Source: Dioszegia crocea (taxonomy: Eukaryota; Basidiomycota; Tremellomycetes; Tremellales; Bulleribasidiaceae). From it: DNA of 64,000 nucleotides. The DNA lies in the NCBI GenBank assembly GCA_001600615.1, contig BCKK01000002.1:2820809-2884808 (forward strand). The letters run 5' to 3'. The notes beneath the pieces are model-generated. The model made no database searches, was not told where the DNA came from, and was given only the letters and a program-made list of their open reading frames with translations. Within the stretch, counting starts at the first letter, position 1. Each line of letters opens with the position of its first letter. The position numbers were made by a program, and so were the translations under genes. This document shows, one piece after another, positions 36,601 through 48,973 of the stretch.

Positions 36601-38040
36601 AAGGTCTTTGTCGTCAACGCTCCCCTTGGGCTGGTCTTTGAGAAACCAACAATCGCGGCCCAGGCAGCGGAGATTGACAGTTTGCGTCAGGTCGATTTAG
36701 GGGCTGGTTCCGCTCCGGCGAAGCAGGCCGTGGCCGAGACACCCTACGCTGCCGATGTTGAGCTTCTCGCCAAGGAGCTTCCCAAATTTTCCCCTCTGCC
36801 CGCCGACTTTGGCAAGAAGCCCCTTACTGTCTTCCTCACTGGCGCGACCGGATTCCTCGGCGCCTTCATCCTTGCCGATCTGCTTAGCCGCAACGTCAAA
36901 AAGGTCATTTGCCTAGTCAGAGCCAAAGACGCAGCTGGCGGTTTGGCCCGATTGAGGGAATCAGGAGAAGGGAGGGATGCGTGGTCAGAGAGCTGGGTTA
37001 AGGAGGGCAAGGTGGAGGCTGTGGCTGGCGATCTGGCGGATGTCAAATTCGGTCTTGACTCCGCAACTTGGGACAGAATTGCCGGCGAGGCTGACTCGAT
37101 ACTGCACAACGGCGCTGTTGTCCATTGGGTGTACCCTTACGCCAAAATGCGAGCTGCCAATGTTCTTTCCACCCTCACTGCCCTCCATCTCTGCGCCGAG
37201 CAGAAGCCCAAGGCATTCTCCTTCATCTCCTCCACATCCGTCCTCGATGCCGAGGGGTTCAATCGCAAGTCGGACGAGTCAGTCTCTAGCGGTGGCCAGG
37301 GACTGCTCGAGACGGACGATCTGGAGGCAGGGCGTACGGCGCTGGATACGGGTTACGGGCAGTCCAAGTGGGTCTGCGAGAAACTCATCATGGAGGCTGG
37401 GAGGCGGGGTCTATCTGGCTACACACTGCGCCCGGGCTACGTGCTCGGACACTCCAAGACCGCCGTCACAAACACCGATGACTTCATCTGGCGGATGGTC
37501 AAGGGTTGTCTTCAGCTGGGCCTCATCCCCGATATCAACAACACCATCAATCTTACCCCTGCGGACCATGTCGCTCTCCTTGCTTCCCTTTCGGTACAAA
37601 TCATCGACCCCGACGAACCCTTCAAGGTCATCCACGTGACTGGAAATCCCCGTATCCGCTTCAACGACCTCCTCGGTAGTTTGGCGGTGTATGGCTACCC
37701 AGTCCAGAAGGTCGAATATGTTCAATGGAGGACAAAGCTCGAACAGCATGTTCTTGAAACACAGGACAATGCGCTGTTCCCCCTCTTGCACTTTGTGCTG
37801 GATGACCTGCCGACCAGTACCAAGGCGCCCGAGATGGATGATGCGAATGCGCGGGCACTGGCGCGGGCCGGCGGTGAGAAGGAAGGAGCAGGAGTGGATG
37901 AAAAGCTGGTCGGGCTGTACTTGGCTTGGTTGTCCCGTGCGGGTTTCTTGGACGCGCCGACGGGAGAAGGAGAGAAGAAGTTGCCAGAGATACAAGGTGG
38001 CGCTATTGCTGCTATTGGGAGGACGACGGCGGGCAAATAG
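33699..38040 (+). CDS. LYS2: L-2-aminoadipate reductase (lysine biosynthesis)
   Basis: Large three-domain enzyme of about 1,400 residues that reduces aminoadipate to its semialdehyde with ATP and NADPH, in the fungal lysine pathway. The start MTTGPSNTGGDSEEVKLQRW precedes the N-terminal domain. The adenylation domain (about residues 270-850) shows LSFTSGSTGIPKG, NMYGTTETQ and [20 protein letters not shown]. The carrier domain has FFDMGGHSILATRL near residue 912, whose Ser takes the phosphopantetheine arm. The reductase domain from about residue 1000 has the NADP fold VFLTGATGFLGAFI and the Tyr-Lys motif TGYGQSKWVCEKL. Three introns sit in the first third only; all keep the frame, one placed within VVDPAYPPT. 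Length agrees with yeast Lys2. Activity needs a separate phosphopantetheinyl transferase, not present in this window. Confidence 0.98.
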
Positions 38041-38127
38041 ACTTGAGGCGTAGGGCGGAACATCTAGTTGAAAAATCAGTGAAGCCTAGCACGTAATTAC
38101 ATAGATTATAGGTCAAGACTTATTAAA

Positions 38128-41100
38128 TTACACGCTAGTCTGCTCCATATCCCGTCTCGCCCATCTTTCTTGCGTCCTGTCGAACGCCTCCAACTCCCTT
38201 TCGCCAACCAGCCCGATGATGACTCCGTGCAGCTCATTCAACCGCGAGGTGATGTGTATGAGGGCGACATTGGCAGTTGAGTAGATGGCGAATTGCTCGT
38301 CCTGCTCTGATTAGCTCGTGATTCCTCGTCCGTAGCCGTATCACTGACCTTTGCCATGTCGATAGTCATTTCACTAGAAAGAGCCTTGAGCACCTTCTCC
38401 TCCTCGTGGTCCACTGTACTATGCTCGGCGTCGACCTGTCCCTCTCCACCATCCACAGTCATCGAAGCCTTCTCTGTCTTGGAAGAATCAATCTCGGCAG
38501 ACTTTGCGGATCTCAACGCCTTCCCCCAGGATCCTTCCCTAGATCCCGAGTGGGATAACGAGTGATATCCTAGCCGTTCAAAGATTGGCATCATTGGCGG
38601 TAAGGGTTTGCCGTTATGCAGAGACTGATGAAGGAGGGCGAAAAGAGACATGATGTCGGCAATCTGTGTGTAAGCTAGGAATCCGCTGAGACTTACGAAG
38701 GCAGGCCTAAGCATATCACTCCTATCAGCTATACGCTTGGCCCATGAGTGTTCAAGTCTGTTGAAGCTGTTCGCCAGTACAGCAAGGGAAGAAATGAGCT
38801 GGACTTCGAGAGAGTGCAATTCCTCGTAGGCCGCCTTGGGCCATGGGCCTTTGAGTCCCGGTTCGATGCTGCAAATGATCAGCTTGTGGCCAGACGAGAA
38901 AAGGAAGGACCTACCTGGCGAATTTCATCTGCGAGCTTAGGCTGCTTAGACGTCCCTGAGGTCAGATCAATCAAGCACTACACGCACCATGATCTTGACG
39001 AAACGTTCCGTCTGCTGAGCCACGCGACCCTCTTTCTCCTTTGAGCCATCCCGGTCGCCCTCTTCATTCAATTCAGATTCGCTCTCGATCGAATCGATGA
39101 TGCTCGCGTAGAGGTCTGAAATGTCGGCGATATTGCGAGCGATGGAACGGCGGACGATCAGTCGAGCGGATGTTGCTGCGGCGTCAGTACGATTCGCGCG
39201 GAATGAACGGGCATGTCTCACGCTTGGGGAAAAGCATAACGATGAACGCAGCAGTAAACCCTGACCGTCAGCACAACTTGAACGGGGTGAGCATACCTAT
39301 CAGAACCAGCAGAGCTCGTCTTCCTGCCAGGCCTGCGCCACTGCCTTGGTTCGCCGTCTGGTAGATATGCTCATCGACCCAAGAGTATCCCACTACAAAC
39401 TAGAAAGTGTCAGCGCAGCAAGCACGAGATGATCGAAAGCCGACTCACTGTCGTCGTGACACCCGTCATCAAGGCTACAATCATCGGTGGGCTCTGCATC
39501 GGTGCGTTGATCCGCACAAACAAAGGTACAGCTAGGATGACCATCTGGATTGTCAGGTCGAGCGTTTTTGACTGGTGGGAACACACTCACGGTTGCGGCG
39601 GCGACTCCGTAGGGGTTTCCAGGACCCAGCTGCGCGCCAATGTACCACGCCAACATCCCGAGGACTAGGCCGATCACAGTGCCCGCCTTGAGCGAATCAG
39701 CTATGCAATTGCAGGGTTCTGAGGACGGAACCTACGAATCTGAGAACGAAAGAGGCGATCTGTTCACCTGTAAATATGCCCATCCCAGTTTGTGCCTGAC
39801 CTGTCAGCCATGTACGGGAGAGCTGAACTGTAGGGACTCACCATAATGAGAGCCCAGAGACCTCTGTGACTAGATCAGCAAACATCATACCGAGCATCAG
39901 CAAAGAGCGTACCTGTTTGTATACCTAAATACATCAGCAACTCGTGACTTGCTGGTCCAAATTACGGACTCACACAAAGAAAGCCGAACTCTCAATCACC
40001 TGCGGAATCCACAGAGCGATACTGACGATGGCATACTTCAAGGCAAAGATACCGTTCACACCAGTAAGAGCGCGCCAGGCAACATGAATCGATCGACCGA
40101 AACGCTGCAAGCCGTTCCGAGGGTCCGACGCATCAGGGTCTTTCTCTACAGGCCGTCAGCACAGACTAAAGGGCCTAAGAAAGTGACATACGCCAGTGAC
40201 GCGGCGACCGCGCTTTCTTGCCCTCCTTTCCACCCTTAGGCTCGACCAATGTCTCCTCACTCTGATCATCATGCCTTCCCAGATCCAGTGGGTTACCGCC
40301 TTCGTTCCGCTCGCTGGCGCTCCCCTTGGCGTTCTCCACCACCTTTTTGGGGAAGTTCCACTTGTTCTTTGGACTGGCTCGCTCTATCTCCAGCAATAAG
40401 TCCAAGAATTCGATCAGTTCCAAGCAGAAGTAGATGAGGTGGGTGGAGAGCAGGAATGTCGAGAAGAGATCTCGAGTCGAGTAGCGTAAATGCCCGATCT
40501 GCGAAGAAATCAGGTGTCCGTTGCTGTCAAAAGCAGATTTGACCGGTTCAAGCATGGCATGTCGACCTTGGGATCGGTAGATTTCCAACTCCGATTTCAA
40601 GCGCGCAAGCGCTTCTTCCCGGAGAGCGATCGAAGAAGCCTTCTTGGCCGATTTCCAACGAGAGTGATTCACCTCGTCCAGCCACTTCATGGCTTCTGAG
40701 AGTGCTTCACTGGCGGAAGTGCGAAGGTTGGACGTTGAGTCTCGCAGAAGAGGCATCAAATCGTCCAATGCCGTTCCCGGGTGCCGGTGCTGATCCTGCA
40801 ACTCCAGCATCCGCTTTCGATGAGGTTGAGGGTGGCTTCCGGTCAGACCCTCCCCACTCGCCATTTTCCGGCCGGCGGCATTTCGCTCGTCGATCGTCAT
40901 CTGCCAATCAGTTCTTTGTTGCGTATGGTATAATGCGAACTTACAACAAAACTGGCCAATCCAAATGCCCTCTGACCCAAAACCTTCTCTTTTTCCACTA
41001 GCCGTTGGAGATCATATGCTCCAAACCGACCATGCGTAATCTCCAAGCTCAATAGTTTGGCTTGCCCACCTACGGCCGTCGCACCCATCACGTGCGCCTT

Positions 41101-42385
41101 CCTCAAACCGGAAGCCTTGGCCGCTATTCCGCCCCAGGCATCGTGGTCGCTGGGCGAGGCATCGAGAACCTGGGTTTGCACATCGAGAAGGCTCTTGATA
41201 GGGGTAAGGCACAATTCGTTGACCTGAGTGAGGAGGATGGAGTGTAAAGATTGAGGAAAGATGAGAATCGTGCTCAAAAGTGCGATCGCCAGGAAGACTG
41301 ACGCCGGAAGGAGGAGATTGCTCTGAACAGTGAGTTATAGTAGCGAGACACCATGTGGAAGGTCGACTTACGGCCAGCGTATACTGTGTGATTGGGAAAA
41401 GAGGTCCATAAGAGCACATCACTAGGCATTAGCTGTGGATACCTCCAAACATACAATCCAAGCTGTTGATATTAGCTCATACCTCATTAAGCTCAACAAA
41501 GTGACGTACATGATCGTTCCAAAGATAGCTCCTAATGTTCTGCGACAGTCAGTTCTCGCTCGTGTCGCCGAATTCCTGAGGTCAACTGACAATCGTGGAA
41601 ACTTTGCGCGGGTGAAGCCAAAGGCGTAGCATCCAAGGAAAAAGAAGACGCCGTACACAGTTGATGACCGTGGGTCAAGGAAGGCTCCACGGAAGATAGA
41701 TTGTTGGTCTGATGGTCAGTGATAGTCGCTTTTTCTGAGAAAGGGGCATACATTGCTGATCCAGATTGGTGTCTTGAGTGTATCTGTCCCGTTAGACCAA
41801 GCTATCATCAATCAAGGAGCACTTACGTCGCTCGTTCTCGCGTCACATCGGACTGTAGTAGGATCTGACTTCTGGCTCTCAAGGCCGCTGCCATGGCCGC
41901 AACACCCCAGGCCCAGCCGGTCAACATCCCGATGGCCAGGGTCAAGAAGGCGAAGATGTATATGGACAGAGCCATCGATGGAGGTAGCATTTGGGACATC
42001 TGTTCAGTCAGCTACCAATTCAGAGTATTGGAACTCACAATCAAACCAAAGAACGCTGCCTGCCCCAGAACATTCAGAGCTATAGCATCAGGACTTACCG
42101 CTATACGGCCAAAAATAAACAAGACTCACAGGATTGGGCTAGCATGACGACCATAGCAGCAAGCGTGGCAATCATGCACCTGAAGAAGGTCTTCCATGTT
42201 CGTGGCTTGCGTATCGCACTGCTCAGCCAGGGTGGCATCTTGCTTGCTAGTCCACTGGTGCCCGCATCTTTCCTAGCATCGGTTGATTTCTCTTCGGTCT
42301 GATGGTCGGAGTTGGCCATGGCGCTGCGTCTCACTGCAGTCGGCTGCTCGGGAGCGACTGTCGATGATGAAGAAGCACTTCGCAT
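38128..42385 (-). CDS. BRE4/aromatic-acid-exporter-like (FUSC, DUF2421) membrane protein
   Basis: A very intron-rich gene coding about 1,050 residues with two membrane blocks. The first ATG gives MRSASSSSTVAPEQPTAV and a charged N-terminus. Membrane block 1 includes RCMIATLAAMVVMLAQS, YIFAFLTLAIGMLTGWAWGV and GVFFFLGCYAFGFTRAKFP. A long cytosolic, helix-rich middle part follows (40200-41280). Membrane block 2 contains the FUSC-type signature HVAWRALTGVNGIFALKYAI, then VSIALWIPQVIES and RGLWALIMAQTGMGIFTGEQ, with further helices such as VIGLVLGMLAWYIGAQLG. The C-terminal DUF2421-like region runs from SARLIVRRSIARNIADISDL to MEQTSV. In yeast, Bre4 affects brefeldin sensitivity; bacterial FUSC relatives export aromatic acids. 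The substrate here is unknown. Some internal exon edges are only approximate. Confidence 0.85.
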
Positions 42386-42684
42386 GAAAGATGATGCTGT
42401 GACCAGCTAGAACCGGCTGATGGGTTTTGTTTGGGTTCCAGAGGCGTACAGGCGAGAGTATGAAGGGCGGAGATTTTGTCATCGACATTTGTTTGTGCAT
42501 GGAGTTCTTACGTTGATGTTGTCTCGGCCGCCGTTCCAACAGATCCCCTATTAAAAGATCGAGCACAGCCCGCAACCGTCAAGCAGCTTACACCAGGCCC
42601 CCTCTGGTAGAGATCGGAGGGTAATGAGCGAGTCCAATGGCATTTACTATAAGGTAAACTATGCATTGTGTCCACATCTACCAA

Positions 42685-43326
42685 TCACAGCAATCTGGCC
42701 ATTATGTCATCTATGTCTAGCTGGTCCCCTACCCTAAACTCATGGCTCCCCACCTTCTTGAACCCACACTTCTCATAGAATGTCACAGCCCTGAAGTTCT
42801 CTGGTAGTACCCCAAGCCATATACTCTCATACCCCTCCCTCCTCCCTAGCTCGTATAACTCTTCCGCGATCCGCCGTGCGAGTCCCGCGCCATGATGAGG
42901 GGAGTCGACGTATATCCGTTGCAGCTCAACAGGTTTGGGCCAGCTAGAGACGGATGGTTCGGAGGAGGAAGTATTGGTTGCGAGTGAGGCGAAAGCAGCT
43001 ACGTCGTGTGGTCTATCGCTTGGGCAGGCAACGAGGTAACGGAGGTTGGGATTGGCGATGTCCCGGGAGATGAGATCTGGGGTGTAGGAAGAGTCAAGGT
43101 ATGCGGATATATCGGCAGGAGTGGCAGTGTGGGAGAATGTCTCGACCCAGACTTTGCGTCCGACGTGGACTATTCCAGTCACGTCGGCTTCGGTCGCAGG
43201 GCGGATCAGGTAGGGGGAAGGGTTTCGGGCAGGAATTGGTGTAGAGGAGCCAGAATCGGGGAAATGCTCCGTCAAGGCCGCTGCCTTGGTGTCTTTGATT
43301 GATAGGGATGAGGAATGAGGGTCCAT
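42685..43326 (-). CDS. GNAT-family N-acetyltransferase
   Basis: Single-exon gene of 213 residues, one of few intronless genes here. After a Ser/Pro-rich lead (MDPHSSSLSIKDTKAAALTE), the GNAT fold begins at YLIRPATEADVTGIVHVGRK. Motif A is VELQRIYVDSPHHGAGLARR, where the HHGAGLARRI loop is the acetyl-CoA pyrophosphate site (Q/RxxGxG/A type). Motif B is SIWLGVLPENFRAVTFYEKC, followed by GFKKVGSHEF. The pattern resembles PaiA-type or general small-molecule acetyltransferases; the acceptor is unknown. It lies divergently from the flavin monooxygenase over about 190 bp, so they may be co-regulated, but a functional link is only suggested by position. No targeting signal is seen. Confidence 0.93.
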   Translation of the reverse strand: MDPHSSSLSIKDTKAAALTEHFPDSGSSTPIPARNPSPYLIRPATEADVTGIVHVGRKVWVETFSHTATPADISAYLDSSYTPDLISRDIANPNLRYLVACPSDRPHDVAAFASLATNTSSSEPSVSSWPKPVELQRIYVDSPHHGAGLARRIAEELYELGRREGYESIWLGVLPENFRAVTFYEKCGFKKVGSHEFRVGDQLDIDDIMARLL

Positions 43327-43515
43327 GATACTAGTAAAGTCCGTTTATGCCTTGGATGACCGTCGCAGGGTAGTTGATTGAGTCAAACAGATTCGAAGTT
43401 CGACTTTTTGGGTGATGGATATGATTACGTTACCTTTACGTACTTGTCCGTGCCTGAATCCTACACCCAAAGATCATCAGATCGAGCACTCTTAACTCTC
43501 CAATATCGTCCAAGT
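43327..43515. promoter_or_regulatory. Short divergent promoter, acetyltransferase / flavin monooxygenase
   Basis: 189 bp between the two start codons. No specific binding site was recognised. Confidence 0.5.
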
Positions 43516-45612
43516 ATGCAGCCTTCGCCATTCCCGACTCGCGCCTCCACCCTGGTCATAGGCGGTGGACCTGCGGGCGTCGTATCTCTCAAATATCTAA
43601 GAGAGTACGGATCAAAATTCGGCTTACAAGGTGATGGTGATGGAGAAGGGCCTGTTCTGGTCGAGATGGAGGCTGAGATCGGGGGTACATTCAAGTAAGT
43701 CATTTGGCGCTTCCAAAGATATTTTAGCTACACAGAGGCTGATTGAGCAGGTACCGTGGGTACGAGAATGCCGAACTAGTCAGCTCAAAACAGTTGACCT
43801 GTTTCTCTGATTTCCGGTAGGTCCTGGCGCTCTGGCGTGAAAAGCTGTTGCTGATAGGGGTAGATATCCACTGGACTCGCCAGACCATCCTTCTCTCCCA
43901 AACTTCGTGCAACACCTTAACGATTACGCGTCGCACTTCTCCCTCTGGCCAAACATCCACTGTCGAACCAAAGTCGTCCAACTTGACCGGATCCCCGCGA
44001 AAGAGGATATGGGCGATTATCTCCACCGAGCTACACTTCGGCGTGTCGACGATGAAGGCAAAGAGACCGGCGAATCATTCACCCTCATCGCTCGACGAGT
44101 CGTCATAACCACCGGTCTTCACGTCGAGCCGAACATCCCGCTCATTCCCGGGCTCAATATCGAGACGACGCCCAACTCTCCCCAATGGGTTCACTCGTCC
44201 TCGTATAAAGCTCGAGAGCAGCTGCGGAATAAGGAGGTCTTGGTGTTGGGTGCAGGCGAGACGGGGATGGATGTGGCCTACGAGTCTGTTCTATCGCCCG
44301 CCAAGAAGGTGTGGATGGGCGTTCGGGGCGGATTCCTCTCATTCCCAAAAGTCCTCAACAACTTCCGCGTCCTCGGCTCGACATTTGACGGAAACCTACC
44401 CATCGACGGACTCATCACCAACCTTTTCGAAACTGCCTATGTCCATCCCTGGGTAGCGGCGAGTCACCTCCGATGGTTCGTTTCTGACTTTGTCATCCGG
44501 CGGGTTCTGTGGGTTCTGACTGGGACTCAAGCGGGATGTAATCAGTGGGCGGGAGAGTTACCGCCAGAGCGACAGGGTCGTGCGTACGTCTTTCTGAACA
44601 AATCAGCAAAGGCGATGCAATTCATCAATCGGCCTTACCGAAAGATGTCGAAATTGCATCAGCTACTTGCTCATTACATCGATCCACCCGTACCGGAAGG
44701 CGTGACGGATCCGACCATCAACATGGTGCCGTTCCCCAGCAGCTTTGATGCTGAGGGCAGGGCAGTCTTCCCCAGGCCGCCCAAGCACAGAGAAAAGGAA
44801 GTCGGATGGAAGGAAACCTGCAAGCCGGATCTGGTCGTGCTGTGTACGGGATACAAGCAGGACTTTAAATGGTTAGGAGAGGGATACCCGAAAGGGCCGG
44901 AGTCGGTCGATGTGAGGGGGGTATGCTCCAGCAAGGATACAAGCGTCGGCTTTATCGGTTTCCTCAGACCTGGTGTCGGTACGTCCTCCCTATCTTCCAT
45001 GCTGACTATTCAGGGGCGATCCCACCTATGGCCGAAATGCAAATTCAGCTATTCCTCCTGTTGACATCTCAACGTATTCCCATCCCCAGTTCGCCGGAAA
45101 CATACCACCTCCTACACGCCAGCACTGGTCGGATCCAGTATGGCGTCGACTACAGCACGTACCAGGGCCAGTTGGCTCGCGATATCGGAGCCGCCCCTAC
45201 GCTGAGAGGGCTGTGGAGAGAGCATGGGTGGTTCGTGCTATTTGTCTACTGGTCAGTGCCAATTCGAAGTAACTTGGCGAAGACTTTCTGCTGATTGACA
45301 GCTTTGGTGCCGCCTTCCCCACTTTCTACCGCTTGACAGGTCCCTTCCAGTCTGAGTCTGCACCACAGATCGTCAAGACTGAACTTTGGGACACTATCAA
45401 GCGTCGAGGAGTCATCGGCAACATTTTCATGGGTGTCATACCGATGGTGCGTTGAGCTGTGCTAAAGTGTCCGATGCGCTACTGACCCCTTGCAGGCGTT
45501 CTATGCACTCGTAAACCTAGCTGCTTATGTACTCGAGACAATCTGGGTGCTTGCTGCCCCACTCTTTGGGTACAGGTACACGCTGAATCAGGAGAAGGTC
45601 AAGATGATCTGA
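43516..45612 (+). CDS. Flavin-containing monooxygenase-like NADPH/FAD oxidoreductase
   Basis: About 600 residues in six exons. The start MQPSPFPTRASTLVIGGGPA puts the FAD-binding GGGPAG motif near residue 17. The second Rossmann motif, EVLVLGAGETGMDVAYES, binds NADPH. Between them, VVITTGLHVEPNIPLIPGL and PQWVHSSSYK stand where FMOs carry the FxGxxxHxxxY identifier, here degenerate but with the His-Ser kept. The late motif LVVLCTGYKQDF is the ATG-type loop of FMO and Baeyer-Villiger enzymes. The C-terminus adds two hydrophobic stretches (WFVLFVYCFGAAFPTFY and FYALVNLAAYVLETIWVLAA), suggesting membrane anchoring, probably in the ER. Substrate is unknown: amine, sulfide or polyamine-like nucleophiles, or a Baeyer-Villiger ketone. 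The divergent acetyltransferase is its nearest neighbour. Confidence 0.9.
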
Positions 45613-46246
45613 GTGGCAAATCGGCAGGGGTTTTGATAAATATGTATAGACGTTTCTGTATCGATGAGCAGGACTCGGTCCACCTCTTCATCAGGAACTG
45701 TGGACTCGGGTAAAAGGACGTTGTATTGGAAAGGACTCGAGGTTTGGGAGGCCGGTATCAGCCAGCGCGCCTTTCTCATCCGACCGAAAGGAAGAACAAG
45801 AATGGAGCATGTCCAGAACAAAGGTACCCAGACTACCGAAAGGTATGGGCTTCATTCTGATCAACACTTGAAGGAACAACTTACTTTTCAACTGTACTGT
45901 TCGGGGCAGACTCCTTTGTGACGGGCGATCAGTGAAGCGTGGACCTCCTGCATTGATCTACGTGGACCGCCCTGATCAAGCTAAAATTACTTCGAGACCA
46001 TGAGTTGCTCTCCTTTGTTCCGACTGGAGACTTCCCACATTGCCTTCTCACATAGTATGGGCACATACGGAATGCCCCTCTCTTTCTTCTACCATCATAC
46101 TTACACCACGAAACCCATCCATTCGCTTCCTGAACATCGATCCACTCCATAATTGGATCTCCGCGCCGCGCAACTCGAAACCACTTCAGCCCTGCTGGAT
46201 TACATAGCGCATAACTAATCTCCCTTCACTCGTTCCTCCCCACACC
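45613..46246. other. Intergenic region between monooxygenase and BTB-like gene
   Basis: 634 bp comprising the 3' flank of the monooxygenase and the promoter of the BTB-like gene. Short open frames near 45660-45920 have no domain or splice support. I see nothing else. Confidence 0.5.
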
Positions 46247-48909
46247 ATGGATAGCTATGGCCTTGATGAGCAAGAGGACATCGACATGGAAGCAGTCTCC
46301 TCCCCCACTTGCCCCACCTTGCCCACTTTAGGCTCCGGTGGACATTCCCCACCTATTACGGCATCCACACGAGAACAAAAGGCTCCTTCAAGTGAGATCT
46401 TGATCCGCGCACACAACGCAGGTGAGCCTTTTGTTCATGCCCTTGAATGGAAGTCCCTCGCTGAACACGCCGCAGCCTCACCGGCGTCTGTAAATGCTTT
46501 GTCACCCCTTCACCAATTGGCCGCGGTCGCGGTTGCTGCTCCTTCCATCTCCGAGCCCGAACAATCACCTGCGACCCGGGGCACTGTGCCTGATCTCGGA
46601 CGAGAAAGGTTAACGTGGACCTTGAGCGGCTCGGAGTCAGAGGTGGGACGTTCAAGGGCTACGCAGTGCCACATCGTCATCTTCTCGATTGGGCAGGAAC
46701 GAGGCGAGGAACAAAAGGTTGTCAGAATACCGGAGCAGGCGGCGCCGGATAGCCACTACCCTGTCAACAACCCCTTGATCTGCGAGATCTCTCGAAACTC
46801 TTTTGGTCCGCTGGGCGACTTTTCAGCCTCCATCTCTCACTCCCTGCCGCACAACCCTATACTCTGCGCTGTCCTGGGAGATCGAGATCCCACAGGCACA
46901 GCCATCCCGCTACTCGCAGCTCGAAGCATAAACTCCGCATCTTCGCCAAAGCGAGGAGAACAACATCGAAATTTCACAACTTTCGACCTTGCCACCCAAG
47001 CAAATACGAGGACAAAAGGATCCACCTCTTTAGCCTGTGCCCCATCTCCCCTCCTTTCGCCATCTCTTACCGTTCCCCCTCTGTCGTTGACTTTGTCATT
47101 GTCTCAACCTTCTTCATCTCGAAGACCCTCTGCCATTCCGGTCGCATTGTCCTCCCCTGGATCCGCTACGCGATCTCCGTCTGTTAGCTTGTCATCGCCC
47201 AGGTACAGCCCTTACGCACACCCTTCTGCCCGCTCGATCACAAGTTCCTCCGAGGCACTACGATCAGCCAGAATTAGGCTAAACAACACCGCCATGTTGT
47301 CTCCTTCATTCACATATCCTTCTTCTGCGACCCCTCCCCCTCGCCCCTCTGCACTACCTAGCACACCTCCAGGTCAGACATCCTCCAGCGAGTCAACCCC
47401 AACGGCACCGTCGCCCTCATCTATGTCAATGTCGAAACGTCGTCGAGCGCCCGAATGGCCTTCTCCTCGAAGCTATCATTCCCATGCACAATCACAATCC
47501 CTATCCTATCCTTCTCATCCATTGTCGACGGGTCAAGCCCCTCCCTCTGCCTTCTCCCGCGACCTCGCGCAGACTATACGTACACCGGCTATCCTCCGCG
47601 TACCTCCTACGCCAGACTACTCGCCCGCCTTTCATCGCTCGGGCTTTGCCAGTCACCCACATTCCTCCGAACTTGATGCACCCGCATTGACCCCCCTCGG
47701 AGACAGAAGTCTATCGGCGGAGCCGCTCTCGCGCACCCACTCCCCATTCAGCTCAGCACCTCCATCGTCCTCGTCCCGCTTAGCGGACCCTCCTTCTCCC
47801 CCGCGCGAACCTCGGACCCCTATCAGCGGTGCAGCAGCAGCGGCGGCGAAGCGGCAAAGGGTCAATCTGTTGGGCATACCAAGAGGATGGGTGATTGAGC
47901 AGCTGAATGAACGGGCGGGACAGTACTGGCATAATCCGTCCAGTTCTGATGTGCGAGTCTGTGAGTCAAGTCGTTTCTTTTGCAATGAGTTTTGATCTGA
48001 CGGAACAGTGGTCCCAATACCCAGATCTCGGATCTTACAACAAGTCCCTGCCCAATCTGCTACCACACCCACTACACATCAGAATTCTGCCCAATCATTC
48101 CACTCAAATCAGCCTGCCCATGCTGTATGGCCTACCACACCCTTGGCGCCTGCGGTAACTGGTGGGGCTGGCGACAATGGCCTTCTGGGACATGTCAAGG
48201 CGGGACATACTTCCGCGAACGGGCGAAGAGGGAGTCTACCAGGGAATGATGATGTAGTCGTAAGTGCGCTTCCTCATCTCTCATGTTTGATACTGACATC
48301 CAGGCCTTGGTATTTCCCCTACATCAGGATTACCTCATCACACAATCCTCCCTCTTCCGTTCGCTGTTCGCCCCATCTACACCCGCCTCCCATCTCGATG
48401 CCCCACATACCGCACCTCGTTCAATAAAGGGTGCCCGCCGCCTACCCACTGCGCCCGGCGCACCTCCTGCCATCCTTCTCCCGCTTCCCGATCCAGCATC
48501 CTTCTCCGTCGTCGTCCACTGGCTATATTGGGGAGACATCAGCGCGCTGGAGTCAGCCCTCAGCAGGGGCCTTGTCGAGTGGCAAGGTGTAGTCAAGAAC
48601 GTACACTATCTAGGCATGGACGATAATGTCAAACGGGTACTGGGCAAGTGGTGGCGGAAATGGATCAAGACGGATGAGGGTCGCCGGCGAAGTGCGGCAG
48701 GGGGTAGTGGGATGCAGGGCAAACAGGAATGGGCGGACTCCGATGAAGAGGAGGAAGTCGCCGATGAGGTAGATGATGAGGATGAGACTCGGTCTAGAGT
48801 GAAGGGAGATTTGGATATGGAGGGTGAGCCGGGTTGGGAGACCAAACATACAGGCAACACGCGAGATGAGGATGACGGTGGTGTAGCTGGACTTCTGAGC
48901 GCGTTGTAG
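46247..48909 (+). CDS. Ser/Pro-rich protein with C-terminal BTB/POZ-like domain
   Basis: Three exons, about 850 residues. The first exon is one long frame beginning MDSYGLDEQEDIDMEAVSSP, mostly low complexity: runs of Ser, Pro, Thr and Ala from about residue 240 to 540 (for example SLTLSLSQPSSSRRPSA). A conserved-looking block, PRGWVIEQLNERAGQYWHNP, ends the exon. The last exon contains VFPLHQDYLITQSSLFRSLF, a BTB-like helix-strand start, then a variable loop, PDPASFSVVVHWLYWGD and a helix VEWQGVVKNVHYLGMDD. This is the layout of divergent fungal BTB domains, used for dimerisation or recruitment to cullin-3. The tail is acidic (SDEEEEVADEVDDEDE). Function is unknown; the disordered part suggests a regulatory scaffold. 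Exon 1 may hide short in-frame introns. It converges with the phosphatase gene after 64 bp. Confidence 0.75.
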
Positions 48910-48973
48910 ATCAGCCTATGTAGGACAGATGTGAGATTGATCGATTCCATCTGGCGACTGGGTGACACATCGG

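Noticed and set aside
33463..45612. Secondary-metabolite gene cluster around LYS2, oxidase and transporter genes
   Set aside because: LYS2 has the typical reductase architecture of lysine synthesis, not an orphan NRPS, and neighbours are on mixed strands with housekeeping functions.
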